Shown piece by piece: positions 37,491 to 50,000 of a DNA stretch of 64,000 nucleotides (positions are counted from its first letter, which is position 1; the number at the start of each line of letters is the position of its first letter). The translations under genes were made by a program, and so were the position numbers. The stretch is taken from contig JADCGQ010000039.1 of assembly GCA_020248945.1 (NCBI GenBank), positions 62,001-126,000 on the forward strand. The letters run 5' to 3'. Under the pieces are notes generated by a model. It ran no database searches. It saw only the letters and a program-made list of their open reading frames with translations, and was not told where the DNA came from. The DNA is from Rubrivivax sp. (GTDB taxonomy: Bacteria > Pseudomonadota > Gammaproteobacteria > Burkholderiales > Burkholderiaceae_C).

Positions 37491-38574
37491 AGCGCGCGCC
37501 GCGCCCTCGCAGCTGATGACGGTGGCCAGCCCGCTGCTGGCGCTGCTGCTCACGGCGCTGGTGGCCGCGCTCATCCTGGCCGGCATCGGCCAAGACCCGC
37601 TGGCCGGCCTGCGCGTGCTGTTCATCGAGCCGCTCACCGGGCGGCGCCAGATCAGCGAGGTGCTCCTGAAGGCCACGCCGCTGATCGTCATCGCGCTCGG
37701 GCTGGCGGTGTGCTACCGCGCCAACGTGTGGAACATCGGCGCCGAGGGGCAGTTCCTGCTCGGCTGCGTGGGCGCCGGTGGCATGGCCATCTGGCTCACC
37801 ACCCAGGGCATCGTGCTGCCCAAGATCGTGGGCATCCCGCTCGTGCTGCTGGCCGGCATGCTGGGCGGGCTCTTGTGGGCGGCGCTGGTGGCGCTGCTGC
37901 GCGACCGCTTCAATGCCAACGAGATCCTCGTCAGCCTGATGCTGGTGTACGTGGCGCAGCAGGTCGTCAATGCGCTGGTCTTCGGCCCCTGGAAAGACCC
38001 GCAGGGTTTCAACATGCCGCAGTCGGTGGGCTTCCACGCCAGCCTGCACCTGCCACCGCTGCTCGAGCGCACGCGGCTGCACATCGGCTTCGTGATCGCC
38101 ATCGTGCTGGCGCTGGTGGTGACGCTGTTCCTGTTCCGCAGCTTCCGCGGCTTTCAGCTGCAGGTGGGCGGGCTGGCGCCGGCCGCGGCGCGCTACGCGG
38201 GCTTCTCGGCGCGCTCGGCGCTGTGGACGGCACTGCTGCTGTCGGGCGCGCTGGCGGGCCTGGCCGGGGCCATGGAAGTGGCCGGGCCGACGAAGCAGGT
38301 GACGCCGTACCTGAGCACCGGCCTGGGCTTCACGGCCATCATCGTGTGCTTCGTCGGGCGACTCAACCCGCTGGGCATCGTCGCGGCGGGCGTGCTGCTG
38401 TCGCTGATGCTCATCGGCGGCGAACTCGCGCAGAGCCGCCTTGGCCTGCCCAACGCCATGGCCAGCGTGCTGCAGGGCCTGCTGCTGCTCATCCTGCTGG
38501 CCTGCGACACCTTCATCCACCAGCGGCTGCGCTGGATGCCCTCCAGAAAGTCGTCGAACAAGGCCGTGGCATGA
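37477..38574 (+). CDS. ABC importer permease 1, purine/nucleoside type
   Basis: The 365-residue protein is a BPD-type permease of the NupP/YufP kind. It has about nine hydrophobic segments and the conserved stretch LGLAVCYRANVWNIGAEGQF, followed by RDRFNANEILVSLMLVYVA and GFTAIIVCFVGRLNPLGI. It overlaps the ATPase gene by 14 bp and the second permease by 4 bp (ATGA). The two permeases form the transmembrane channel. Confidence 0.92.
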   Translation: MLKLEARAAPSQLMTVASPLLALLLTALVAALILAGIGQDPLAGLRVLFIEPLTGRRQISEVLLKATPLIVIALGLAVCYRANVWNIGAEGQFLLGCVGAGGMAIWLTTQGIVLPKIVGIPLVLLAGMLGGLLWAALVALLRDRFNANEILVSLMLVYVAQQVVNALVFGPWKDPQGFNMPQSVGFHASLHLPPLLERTRLHIGFVIAIVLALVVTLFLFRSFRGFQLQVGGLAPAAARYAGFSARSALWTALLLSGALAGLAGAMEVAGPTKQVTPYLSTGLGFTAIIVCFVGRLNPLGIVAAGVLLSLMLIGGELAQSRLGLPNAMASVLQGLLLLILLACDTFIHQRLRWMPSRKSSNKAVA

Positions 38575-39491
38575 ACGAAACCGCCCTGCTCATCAACACC
38601 GCGCTGGCCAGCGGCACCACGCTGGCACTGGCCGCGCTGGGCCTGCTCATCAACGAACGCGCCGGCGTGCTGAACCTGGGGGCCGAGGGCATGATGCTCG
38701 TGGCCGCCGTGGCCGGCTTCGCGGCGGCCCTGCTCACGGGCAGCGACACGCTGGGCTTCCTGGCCGCCGCGGCGGCTGGGGCGGCGCTGGCGGCCGTGTT
38801 CGGCGTGCTGGTGATCTTTCTCAACACCAACCAGTACGCCACCGGGCTGGCGCTCAGCCTCTTCGGCTACGGCTTCTCGGCCTTCGTGGGCGTGGCCATG
38901 GTCGGCAAGAGCCTGAGCCCGCGCGAGCAGGTGGCGATTCCGGTGCTGTCCGACTTGCCCTTGGTCGGGCCGGCGCTGTTCAGCCATCACCCCATGGTTT
39001 ATGTGGCGATGGCGCTGACGGCGGCGATCGCGTGGTTTTTTTACCGCACCCGCTCGGGGCTGCTGCTGCGCGCCATCGGCGAGAACCCCGAGCCGGCGCA
39101 CGCGCTGGGCTACCCGGTGCGCGCCATCCGCATGGCCGCCGTGTGCGCCGGGGGTGCACTGTGCGGGCTGGCCGGGGCCTACATCTCGCTGGTCACCGCG
39201 CCGCTGTGGGTGGAGGGCCTGACCGCCGGCCGCGGCTGGATCGCACTGGCACTGACGGTGTTCGCCACCTGGCGGCCGGCACGCGCGCTGCTGGGGGCCT
39301 ACCTCTTCGGCGGCGTGACGGTGCTGCAGCTCAACCTGCAGGCGCAAGGCGTGCAGATCTCGAGCCACTTGCTGACCATGCTGCCCTACGCGGCCACCAT
39401 CGTGGTGCTGGCGCTGATCAGCCGCAACACGGCCTTCATCCGCCTGAACATGCCGGCTTCGCTAGGGAAACCGTTCAGGCCCGGCTCATAA
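38571..39491 (+). CDS. ABC importer permease 2, purine/nucleoside type
   Basis: The 306-residue protein is the partner permease (NupQ/YufQ kind): LGLLINERAGVLNLGAEGMM, LNTNQYATGLALSLFGYG, RAIGENPEPAHALGYPV and EGLTAGRGWIALALTVFATW are all typical. It has eight to nine hydrophobic segments. The ATG overlaps the upstream stop. A 68-bp gap separates it from the binding-protein gene, which has its own strong ribosome-binding site. Confidence 0.93.
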   Translation: MNETALLINTALASGTTLALAALGLLINERAGVLNLGAEGMMLVAAVAGFAAALLTGSDTLGFLAAAAAGAALAAVFGVLVIFLNTNQYATGLALSLFGYGFSAFVGVAMVGKSLSPREQVAIPVLSDLPLVGPALFSHHPMVYVAMALTAAIAWFFYRTRSGLLLRAIGENPEPAHALGYPVRAIRMAAVCAGGALCGLAGAYISLVTAPLWVEGLTAGRGWIALALTVFATWRPARALLGAYLFGGVTVLQLNLQAQGVQISSHLLTMLPYAATIVVLALISRNTAFIRLNMPASLGKPFRPGS

Positions 39492-39559
39492 TTTCGTCAC
39501 GATTCGCTTGTTTTCTGCCCCACCAACCCCTCCCCGTCCACCCCAGGAGAAGAAACCCG

Positions 39560-40705
39560 ATGAACCCCATCCTCACCCGCCGCCTGTTCGGACTGGCCGG
39601 CATCACGGCAGCCGCCATGCTGGCCGGCTGCGGCAAGAAGGAAGAGGCGCCCGCACCGGCCGCCGCAGCCCCGGCTGCCGCGCCGGCACCGAAGCCCGAG
39701 CCCCTGAAGGCAGCCTGGGTCTACATCGGCCCGGTGGGTGACGCCGGCTGGACGTTTGCGCACGACCAGGGCCGCAAGGCCGTGGAAGCCGAGTTCGGCG
39801 ACAAGGTCAAGACCACCTTCGTCGAGAAGGTGCCCTACGCCGACGGCGAGCGCGTGATCCGCGACCTGGCCTCGCAGGGCAACAAGATCATCTTCGCGAC
39901 TTCCTTCGGCTACATGGACGCCATGCTCAAGGTGGCGGCCGAGTTCCCCGACGTGAAGTTCGAGCACGCCACCGGCTACAAGACGGCCGCGAACATGAAC
40001 GTGTTCGACGCGCGCTTCTATCACGACGCCTACGTCAGCGGCGTCATTGCCGGCGGCATGACCAAGACCAACACGCTGGGCTTCGTCGCCAGCTTCCCCA
40101 TCCCTGAAGTGCTGCGCAACATCAACGCCTTCACGCTGGGTGCGCAGAGCGTGAACCCGAAGATCAAGACGCGCGTGGTCTGGATCAACAGCTGGTTCGA
40201 CCCCGAGAAGGAAGGTGCGGCCGCGCAGGAGCTCATCAACAAGGGCGCCGACGTGCTGCTGCAGAACACCGACTCCACCGCCGTGCTGCAGACGGCCGAG
40301 AAGAACGGCAAGTTCGCCTTCGGCTGGGACAGCGACATGAGCAGCTACGCGCCCAAGGCGCACCTGGCCAGCAACATGGTCTATTGGGGCCCGTACTACA
40401 AGAAGACCATCAAGGCGCTGATGGACGGCACCTGGAAGGGCGAGCAGCGCACGATCTGGGGCAAGCCGGAAGGCGCCAACGACGTGATCAAGATCGCCGA
40501 CTTCGTGCCGGCCGAGCTCAAGGCCAAGGCCGAGGCCGCCAACGCCGGCATCAAGGCCGGCACGCTGGAGGTCTTCACCGGCCCCATCGTCGGCAGCGAC
40601 GGCAAGGAACGCCTGGCCAAGGACACCAAGGCCGACCAGGCCTGGAAGGACAAGGTCGACTTCTACGTCAAGGGCGTGGAGGGCAAGATCCCGAGCGGCA
40701 AGTAA
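39560..40705 (+). CDS. BMP-family substrate-binding lipoprotein
   Basis: The 381-residue lipoprotein has the lipobox AAAMLAGCGKKE followed by an Ala/Pro linker and a BMP/Med-type binding domain: LKAAWVYIGPVGDAGWTFAH, VPYADGERVIRDLASQG, FEHATGYKTAANMNVFDARF and NTDSTAVLQTAEKNGKFAFG. Members bind nucleosides or purine bases. It has a strong AGGAGAAGAA ribosome-binding site, consistent with the higher expression usual for binding proteins. An excellent terminator follows, closing the lysR-guaD-ABC unit. Confidence 0.95.
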   Translation: MNPILTRRLFGLAGITAAAMLAGCGKKEEAPAPAAAAPAAAPAPKPEPLKAAWVYIGPVGDAGWTFAHDQGRKAVEAEFGDKVKTTFVEKVPYADGERVIRDLASQGNKIIFATSFGYMDAMLKVAAEFPDVKFEHATGYKTAANMNVFDARFYHDAYVSGVIAGGMTKTNTLGFVASFPIPEVLRNINAFTLGAQSVNPKIKTRVVWINSWFDPEKEGAAAQELINKGADVLLQNTDSTAVLQTAEKNGKFAFGWDSDMSSYAPKAHLASNMVYWGPYYKKTIKALMDGTWKGEQRTIWGKPEGANDVIKIADFVPAELKAKAEAANAGIKAGTLEVFTGPIVGSDGKERLAKDTKADQAWKDKVDFYVKGVEGKIPSGK

Positions 40706-40730
40706 GCCGACCGTCATTTCTACCGTCAGC

Positions 40731-40755
40731 AGGGCGCCTTCGGGCGCCCTTTTTC
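40731..40755 (+). terminator. Rho-independent terminator with UUCG loop
   Basis: Perfect 8-bp stem AGGGCGCC / GGCGCCCT with a TTCG tetraloop, followed by TTTT. It lies 26 bp after the binding-protein stop and separates the purine operon from the giant gene. Confidence 0.88.
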
Positions 40756-41014
40756 ATGGCCGCTCGCGCCGCGCCCCGGGTCGTGATGCAGCGCACGCTC
40801 GGGGCGCCAGCGGCCGCTACAGCAGGCGACCGTATGGCCGAGTGGTGCCGGACGGTGCAACGGAAACAGCCTGTTTCCTGGACCTAATCACATCGAAGCG
40901 GCGCTCAAGCCCCCGGATTCGATCCCGATAACCGATGGACATGAACCGGGAAGGCGGGCGCTGTTGCCTGCTGCCTGCAACCCCCGGTTCGAGCCTGAGA
41001 CACAAGGATCGACC
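40756..41014. promoter_or_regulatory. Leader of the giant gene with a 17-bp palindrome
   Basis: This 259-bp gap must contain the promoter of the giant gene. The perfect palindrome GGAAACAGCCTGTTTCC (8-bp arms, 1-bp centre) at 40862-40878 is a candidate operator, 137 bp before the ATG. An AAGGA ribosome-binding site precedes the ATG. I could not fix a -35/-10 pair with confidence and saw no small gene. Confidence 0.5.
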
Positions 41015-44000
41015 ATGGCCACCCTGATTCCCAGCTTCACGAGCGCCCAGATCGCCGTCATGACCACGGCGCAGATTGCGGCCCTGACCACCGAAGACTG
41101 GGCAGCATTCAGCACGTCGCAGATCGCGGCGCTGACGCCGACGCAGATTCCGGCAATCGCCACGCTCGGGCTGCGCGTACTCAACACCTCGCAGATCTCG
41201 GCCTTCGAGCCAGCCGAGGTGGCCGCATTCAGCGGCGGCCAGGTGGCCGCGCTGGCGACACAGCAGGTGCAGGCCCTGACGAGCGCGCAGGTCGGCGCCT
41301 TCGTCTCCAGCCAGGTCGCCGCGCTCACCACCGCGCAGGTGCGGGCACTCGACACCGTCGACATCGGCGAGCTGTCCACCAGCGCCGTGGCCGCATTCGG
41401 CAGCGCGCAGATCGCCGCGCTGTCCTCGGCGCAGGTCGCGGGCTTCGAATCGCAGCAGGTGGCCGCCCTGTCCAGCAGCGCGGTGCGTGCCATCGGCGCG
41501 ACGCAGATCGCCGGCCTCGGCAGCGAAGACCTGGTGGCGATGAGTTCGCAGCAGGTCGGTGCACTCACCAGCGCGCAGCTGCGCGCGCTGTCCACCGCGC
41601 AGATGCAAGGCCTCGAGGCCGCCGACCTGCCGGCGCTCGGCACGGCCGGCGTCGCAGCGCTGGGCTCGACCCAGCTCGGTGCGCTGAGCTCGGCGCAGAT
41701 CCAGGGCCTGACCTCAGCCCAGATCGCCAGCCTCACGACGCTGCAGATCGCGCAGCTCGGCACCACGCAGGTCGCGGCGCTGGAGGCCAGCGACATCACG
41801 GTCATGTCCAACGCGCAGATCGCCGCGCTCTCCAGCAGCGGCGTGGCCGCGCTGTCGGGCGCCGCCGTGGCCGCGCTGTCCAACGGCCAGATCGCGTCGC
41901 TGTCCACACGCCAATTCGCATCGATCGAATCGGCCGACTTCGCCGCCCTCACCACGGCCCAGGTGGCCGGGCTGAGCACCTCGCAGATCGCCGCCATCAG
42001 CTCGCTGCAGGCCTCGGCCTTCCAGACGGCCGACCTGGCCGTGCTGACGACGGCGCAGATCCGCGCCATGAGCACCAGCGCGGTCGACGCGCTGAGCTCG
42101 GCGCAGATCGAAGGCCTGTCGAGCGCGCAGGTCGCCGCCATGTCGACCGCGCAACTGGCGCGCCTGGACGCCATCACGGCCGACCAGCTGGCCGCGCTGT
42201 CCACGGCCCAGGTGGCCTCGCTCGGCGCCGCCTATGGCTCCACCCTTTCCACCGCCGACGTGGCGGCCATGGGCACGGCGCAGCTGCGCCTGTTGTCCAC
42301 CGGCGCCATCTCGGGTCTGGGCAGCGACGACATCGCCGCGCTCAGCTCCGACCAGTTCAACGCGCTGTCCACCGGGCAGCTGCGCGCCATCGCCACCGAC
42401 GCGCTGGCCGGCCTGACGAGCGACGACTTCGGCGCCCTGGGCACGCAGCGCCTGCAGGCGCTGAGCAGCGCGCAGATGGCCGCGCTGACGAGCGACCAGC
42501 TCAACTCGCTGAGCACGGCGCAGGTGCGCGCGCTCACCAGCGCGCAGATCGACGGCCTCAGTGCGGCCACGCTGGACGCGCTCGACACCGAGCAGATCGC
42601 GGCGCTGTCGGCCGCGCAGATGGGCAGCCTGAGCACGGCGCAGATCGCCGGCCTCACCGCCGACATCGCGGTGCTCACCTCGACGCAGATCAACGGCCTG
42701 ACCACTGCCGCGCTCGGCGCGCTGGGCACGGCGCTGCCCACCGACGACATCCTCACGCTGACGCCCGCGGTCATCGCCGGCCTCACCACCGCGCAACTCG
42801 ACCTGCTCGGCACCGCCGCACTGGCCAGCCTGAGCACGGCCCAGGTGGCCGCGCTGCGCAGCGAAGCCATCGAGTCGCTGCTGGCCGCCGAAGTGGGCGC
42901 ACTCACCTCGGCACAGCTGCGCGCCTTGACCGCGTCGCAGGTCAAGGCGCTGGGCACCGACGTCTCGTCCATCGACACCGACGACCTGCGCGCCATGAGC
43001 GGCACGCAGCTTGCGGCGATGACCACCGACCAGATCAACGCACTCACCGCCGGCCAGCTGGCCGCGCTGACAACGCAGCAGGTCGCCAACCTCACGGCGG
43101 CGCAGATCACGGCGCTCGGCGCCGACGTCAACGAATTCGGCACGGCGCAGTTCGCCGCCATGAACGCGGGCCAGATCGCCGCGCTGACCACGGCCCAGGT
43201 CACCGGCCTGCAGGGCGCCGACTGGGAGGCACTGAAGCCGGCGCAGATTTCGGCCATCAGCACGGCGGCCATCGCCGCGCTCGATGCCGCGGACTTCAAC
43301 GCCCTCAACAGCACGCAGATCCAGGCGCTCACGGCCACGCAGCTGCGCGCCGTAGGCACCGCCGACTTCGGCAGCTGGTCGACCGACGACCTGGCGGCTC
43401 TCACGGCCACGCAGATGCGCGGCCTGTCGGTCGAGATGCTGGCCGCCGTGTCCGACGAGGTCGCGGTCTTCAACTCGGCCCAGCTCGGCGCGCTCAACAC
43501 CGCGCAGCTGGCGGCCCTGACCGGCGGTGACCTCTCGGGCCTGGACGGCACGCAGATCGGCGGCACCGGCACGGCCAACATCGCCAACATGACCACCGCC
43601 GAGATCGCGGCGCTGGGCACCGACCTGATCCAGGGCCTGTCGACGGCGCAGATCCGCGCGCTCGGCACCGACGACATCGTCGCGCTCACCGACACCCAGA
43701 TCGAGGCCCTGCGCGCCGCCCAGGTGGGCGCGTTCACGACCACGCAGCTGGCCGCCTTCTCGACGGCCGACCTGAACCTGCTCAGCTCGGCCCAGGCCGG
43801 TGGCCTGACGAGCGCGCAGATCGCCAGCCTGTCCACCGCCACGCTGGTGGCCCTGGGCACCGAGCAGTACTCCGGCCTGGGCTCGGCCCAGCTCGCTGGC
43901 CTGTCGACCGACCAGATGCCGGCACTGGCCACCGAGGACCTGGTGGCGCTGCGCGCCAACCAGATCGTCGGCCTGCGCACCAGCGCCATCATCGCGCTCG

Positions 44001-47000
44001 AAAGCGCCCAGGTCGCCGCACTCACCACCGACCAGCTCAATGCCCTGACCACGGCGCAGATCCGCGCCCTGGAAGGCAACGATCTCGCCGCCATCGCCAG
44101 CGAGCGCTTCGGCACGCTGGGCACGGCGCAGATCGCCGCGCTCACGACGGCGCAGCTCGATTCGCTCAGCAGCGCCCAGATGCTGGCCCTGGGCACGGCC
44201 CAGACCGCCGCACTCACCACGGCCCAGCTGGCCAGCCTGGGCGGCGATGAACTCGCCCGCTTCGGCACCGCCACCTTCGCCGCGCTGACCACGGCCCAGG
44301 TGGCCTCGCTCAACGCCGACCAGGCCGCGTCGCTGCAGACCGCCGACATCGCCGCACTCGGCACGGGCCAGGTGCGCGCCATCAACTCCGCGGCGCTCGC
44401 CGCCTTCAACGCCGAGCAGCTCGGCGCCTTCACCTCCGACCAGCTGCGCGCGCTCACCGTGCAGCAACTGCGCGCGGTGGAGAACGACGATCTCGCCGGC
44501 CTCACCAGCGCCGACATCGGCGTGCTGCTGACGGCCCAGTTGACCGCTCTGACGACGGCCCAGCTCAACGCGCTGAGCCCCGAACAGCTGGTGGGCCTGA
44601 CGACCGAACAGGTCTCGCGCCTCACCGTGGCCCAGGTGGCCTCGCTCGAAGCCAGCCGCCTGGCCGGCCTGGGCACGCTGCAGTTCAGCGGCCTCACCTC
44701 GACCCAGGTGGCCGCGTTCAGCACCGACCAGGCCCAGGCCCTGGAAGCGGCCGACATCGCCGCCCTCGGCTCGGCCCAGGTGCGCGCGCTCGGCACCGCC
44801 CAGATCACCGCCCTCAACGGCGACCAGGTCGGCGCGCTCACCGCCGCCCAGGCCCCGGGCCTGACGACGGCCCAGCTGCGCGCCATCGACACCGACGACA
44901 TCGGCTCGCTGTCCACCGCCATGCTGGCCGCGCTCAGCAGCGCCCAGCTCGCCGGCTTCAGCAGCGCGCAACTGGCCGTGATGTCGGCCGACCAGCTGGC
45001 CAAGCTGTCGACGGCGCAGATCTCGTCGCTGTCCACGGCACAGATCGCCAGCATGACGCCCGACCAGATCAACGGCCTGGGCACGGCGCAGTTCTCGCGC
45101 CTGACCACCGCCCAGGTGGCCGCGCTGACGAGCGAGCAGATCGGCTCGCTCACCGGTGACAACTTCGCCGCGCTGACGACCACGCAAGTGGCCGCGCTGC
45201 GCACCTCGCAGCTCGAGGCGCTCAGCGGCGACACGCTGCAGGCGCTGACCACGGCGCAAGCCGCCGCGCTGTCCAGCGCCCAGGTGCGCGCCATCGAGGC
45301 CGGCGACATCGGCGTGCTCGAGACGGCCGACCTGGCCGCCTTCAGCACCGCTGCCATCGCCGCGCTGCGCGATGCGCAGATCGACGCCCTCAGCGGCGAC
45401 CAGCTCGCCGCGCTCGCCACCGCGCAGGTGCGCGCCCTCGGCACCGCGGGCCTGGCCCGCCTCGACGCCGACGACATCGGCTCGCTGACCACCGCCCAGG
45501 TGGCCGCCCTCTCGACGATGCAGATCGCCAGCCTGACGGGCACGCAGTTCGCGGCCTTCGGCTCCGATGACCTCGCCGCTCTCGGCACCGCTCAGATGGC
45601 GGCACTGAGCCCGACCAACCTGGGCTCGCTGTCGGCCGACGCCGTGGTGGGCTTCACCACCGCGCAGATGGCCGCGCTGACCACGGCGCAGATCGCCGCG
45701 CTGGCCAGCAGCACCATCGCGCTGCTGGAGACCGCCGACCTCGCCGCGCTCACCACTGCGCAGCTGCGGGCGCTGTCCGATGCGCAGATCGACGCGCTCG
45801 ATGTCTCGCAACTCGCCGCGCTCGGCACCCACCAGGTGGCCGCGCTGTCGGTCGGCCAGCTGGCCGGCCTCACGCCCGAGCAGATGGCCGGCTTCACGAC
45901 GGCGCAGTTCGCCGCCTTCGGCACGGCGCAGATCGCCGCGCTGAGCACCGCGCAGGCCGCTGCGTTCGAGACCGCCGACATCGCGGCCCTGGGCAGCGCC
46001 CAGATCGCCGCGCTCGGCACCGACCTCATCGCCGCGTTCGACGGCAGCCAGCTGGCCGCGCTGACGGCCGACCAGGCCCGTGCACTCACGGCCGCGCAGG
46101 CCGCCGCCATCGACGCCGGTGACCTGGCTGCGATGGGCACCGAAAACCTCGCTGCGCTGTCGTCGACGGCGCTGCGTGCGCTGTCCACCGCGCAGCTGGC
46201 CGCACTCGAGCCGACGCCTTTTGCGCAGCTCACCACCGATCAACTGGCCGCCCTGACGCCCGAGCAGATGGCCGGCCTGTCGGGCAGCCAGCTGGCGGCG
46301 CTGAGCAGCGTGCAGTTCCCGGTGTTCGGCACCGCGCAGCTGGCCGCGCTCACCAGCGCACAGGCCGCCGAGCTGCAGGCCGAGGACGTGGCCGCGCTGT
46401 CCACCGCGCAGCTGCGGGCCCTGGCCGGCGGCGTGATCGCCAACCTCAATGTCGAGGTGCTGCAGGACCTGGACACCGCCCAGACGGCCGCCCTCACCAC
46501 CGCCCAGGTGGCCTCGCTCACGGCCGAGCAGATCGCGGCGCTGGAAACAGCCGACGTCGCCGCGCTCACGACCGCGCAGCTCGCCGCGCTGTCGAGCAGC
46601 CAGTTTGCGGCCTTCACGGCCGAGCAGCTCGAGGCCATCGGTGCCAACCGCATCGTCGGCTGGGGCACCGCCAGCATCGCCGCCATGAGCCCCGAGGCGC
46701 TGGCCGCCTTGTCGACGGCGCAGTTCGCCGCGATGTCGACGGCTCAGGTGGCCGCCATCACCGCCAACCAGGCGGCCGCGATGGAGAGCGCCGACATCGC
46801 CGCGCTGTCCGATGACCAGGCGCGTGCCCTCGGCACGAGCGTGATCGCCGCGCTGCAGCCGGCCGCGCTGGCCGCGCTCGACACCGAGGCCTTTGCCGCC
46901 CTGTCCACCGCCCAGCTGGCCGCCATCACGGTGGAGCAGATGGCCCTGATGGGCACCAGCAACCTCGCCGCCATCGCCACCACGGCGCTGACGACGCTGT

Positions 47001-50000
47001 CCACCGCCCAGCTCGACGCGCTCGACAGCGCGCAGCTCGGCGCGCTCACCACGCGCCAGATCGCGGCACTGACGACGCAGCAGCTCTCGTCGCTGCAGCC
47101 CGAAGACCTGGCGTCGCTCGGCACCTCGCAGTTCGCCGCGCTGACGACGGCGCAGATCGCCGCGCTCACCACCGACCAGGCCGCCGCGCTGGAGGCCGCC
47201 GACCTGGCGGTGCTGTCCGTGGCCCAGGTGCGTGCCCTCACGCCCGACCAGGTGGCGCAGCTCTCTGAAGCCGCCATCGAAGCCCTCACGACGCGCCAGG
47301 CCGGTGCCCTGACCAACAGCCAGGTCGAGCGCCTGTCCGAGGCGCAGATCGCCGCGCTCGAAACGGCCGATGTCGCCGCCCTCGGCGTGCCGCAGATCGG
47401 CGCACTCAGCAGCACGCAGCTGCAGGCGCTGGACTCCACGCAACTCGGCGCGCTCACCTCGCGCCAGCTGCAGGCCCTGTCGGCCGAGCAGCTGGACGCG
47501 CTGGCCCCCGAGATGCTGGCCACGCTGGGCACGGCCCAGTTCGCGGCGCTGACCACCATGCAGGTGGCCTCGCTCTCGGCCGCGCAGGCCGAGGCGCTGG
47601 CCAGTGCCGACGTGGCTGCGCTGTCCACCGCCCAGGTGCGCGCGCTGGCCACCGACGCCATCGCCGCGCTGAGCACCGAAGTCATCGCCGGCCTGAGCTC
47701 GGCGCAGCTGGCCGCGCTGTCGTCCGACCAGCTCGCCGCACTCGGCGCCGAGCAGCTGCAGGCCATCCAGACGCAAGACCTGGTGGCACTGGGCACGGCG
47801 CAGATCGCCGGCCTGTCGGCCGCCGCCGTCGACGCGCTGAGCACCGCGCAGCTGTCGCAACTGACGACGCGCCAGATCGCCGCCCTCACCACCGAGCAGA
47901 TCGCGGTCATCGACGCCGACAAGCTGCCCACGCTGGGCACGGCGCAGTTCGCCGCGCTGACGACGGCGCAGATCGCCGCGCTCACCGCCGAGCAGGCCGC
48001 CAACCTGGCCGACGCCGACCTGGCCGCGCTGCGCACGGCGCAGATCCGCGCGCTCAGCAGCGAGGCACTCACCGCGCTGACCGGCGGCTCGATCGCCGCG
48101 CTCGAGAGCCACCAGCTCGGCGCGCTGTCGACCGAGCAGCTCGACGCACTCAGCGCGGTGCAGATCGGCGCCATCGCGTCGCAAGACATGGCCGGCTTCG
48201 GCACGCTGCAGCTGGCCTCGCTGTCCACCGAGCAGGTGGCCGCGCTCAGCAGCGCCCAGTTGCTGGCGCTGAGCACGACCCAGTTCCGCGCCTTCAGCGC
48301 CGACCAGCTGGCCGCGCTGGACGCCGGTGCGCAGGCCGCCTTCGGCACCGCGCAGTACGCCGGCATGAGCACGGCGCAGATCGCCGCGCTCACGGCCGCG
48401 CAGGCTGCCGCGCTGGGCACCGATGTCATCGCCGCACTGGGCACGGCCCAGGTGCGCGCCTTCAGCACCGACGCGCTCGCCGCCCTCGGCACCGACGCCG
48501 TGGCTGCGCTGAGCAGCACGCAAGTGGCTGCTCTGTCCACGGTGCAGATCGCCGGCCTGGGCGAAGGCACGCTGCAGGCGCTGGAGTCGCGTGACGTGGC
48601 CGTGCTGACGACGGCGCAGCTGGCGGCGCTGTCGACCGACCAACTGAACATGCTCACCAGCGTGCAGCTGGCGGCGCTGACGACGCACCAGATCGCGTCG
48701 CTGTCGGCCGACCAGATCGCCGGCCTCGAGCCCGCCGACCTGGCCGCGCTGACGACCGCGCAGTTCGCCGCCATGACGACGGCCCAGCTGGCCGGCCTCA
48801 CGGTCGAGCAGGCGGCGGCGCTGCAGAGCGCCGACGTGGCCTCGCTGTCGACGACACAGCTGCAAGCCCTGACGGTGGACACCATCGGCGCGCTCGCCAC
48901 CGAGGTGCTGGCCGGCCTGACCACCGCGCAGGCGCGTGCCCTGACCACGGCCCAGGTCGATGCCATCGCCATCGACTCGCTGGCCTCGCTGCAGACGGCC
49001 GACCTGGCCGCCTTCACCACCGCGCAGATCAACGCCCTCGGCGCCGACGGCCTGGCCGCGCTGACGTCGGCCCAGCTGTCGCGTCTGGGCACGGCGCAGG
49101 TGGCGGGCATCGACACCGGGCTCGTCACGGGCCTGGCGCAGGAGTCGCTCAACGCCTTCGGCACGGCCCAGTTCGCCGCCTTCACCACGGCGCAGATCGC
49201 CGCGCTCACCGACGACCAGATCACCGGCCTGGAGACGGCCGACGTGGCCGCGCTCACCAGCGTGCAGCTGCGTGCGCTGTCGGACAGCCAGATCGCCTCG
49301 CTCAGCGGCGACCAGATCGCCTCGCTGGCGACCGCGCAAGTGGCCGCACTCGGCACCGCGCAGCTCGCGGCGATGGACAACACCGACTTCATCGGCATGG
49401 GCACCGCCCAGTTCGCCGCGCTCACCACGGCGCAGATCGCCAGCCTCGCCGCCGACAAGGTGGCCGAGATGGAGACGGCCGACATCGCCGCGCTGTCCAC
49501 GGCCCAGGTGCGCGCCTTCACGGTGGACACCATGCTCAACCTGAGCTCGGCGGCCATCGAGGCCCTGTCGAGCGCGCAGTTCGCGGCGCTGGGCACGGCG
49601 CAGATCGCGGCCATCGACCCGAATGCCATCGCCAACATGGCCACGGCCGACCTCGCCTCGCTGACGACGGCGCAGATCGCCGCGCTCACCGCCGAGCAGC
49701 TCGGCGCCATGAGCACGGCCCAGTTCGCTGGGCTCACGGCCGGCCAGGCCGCGGCGCTGACGGTGTCGCAGATCGAGAACCTCGCCGCCGCCAGCCTGGT
49801 GGCGCTGGACACCGAGGCCTTTGCCGCGCTCACCACCCGCCAGGTGGCCGCGCTGACCGAGGAGCAGGTGGCCGCGCTCGAAACCGCCGACATCGCCGCG
49901 CTCACCACGCGCCAGCTGCGCACGCTGGGTGAGACCCAGCTCGCCGCGCTGACCACGGCGCAAGCCGCCGCGCTGACGAGCGTGCAGGTGCAGGGCTTCT

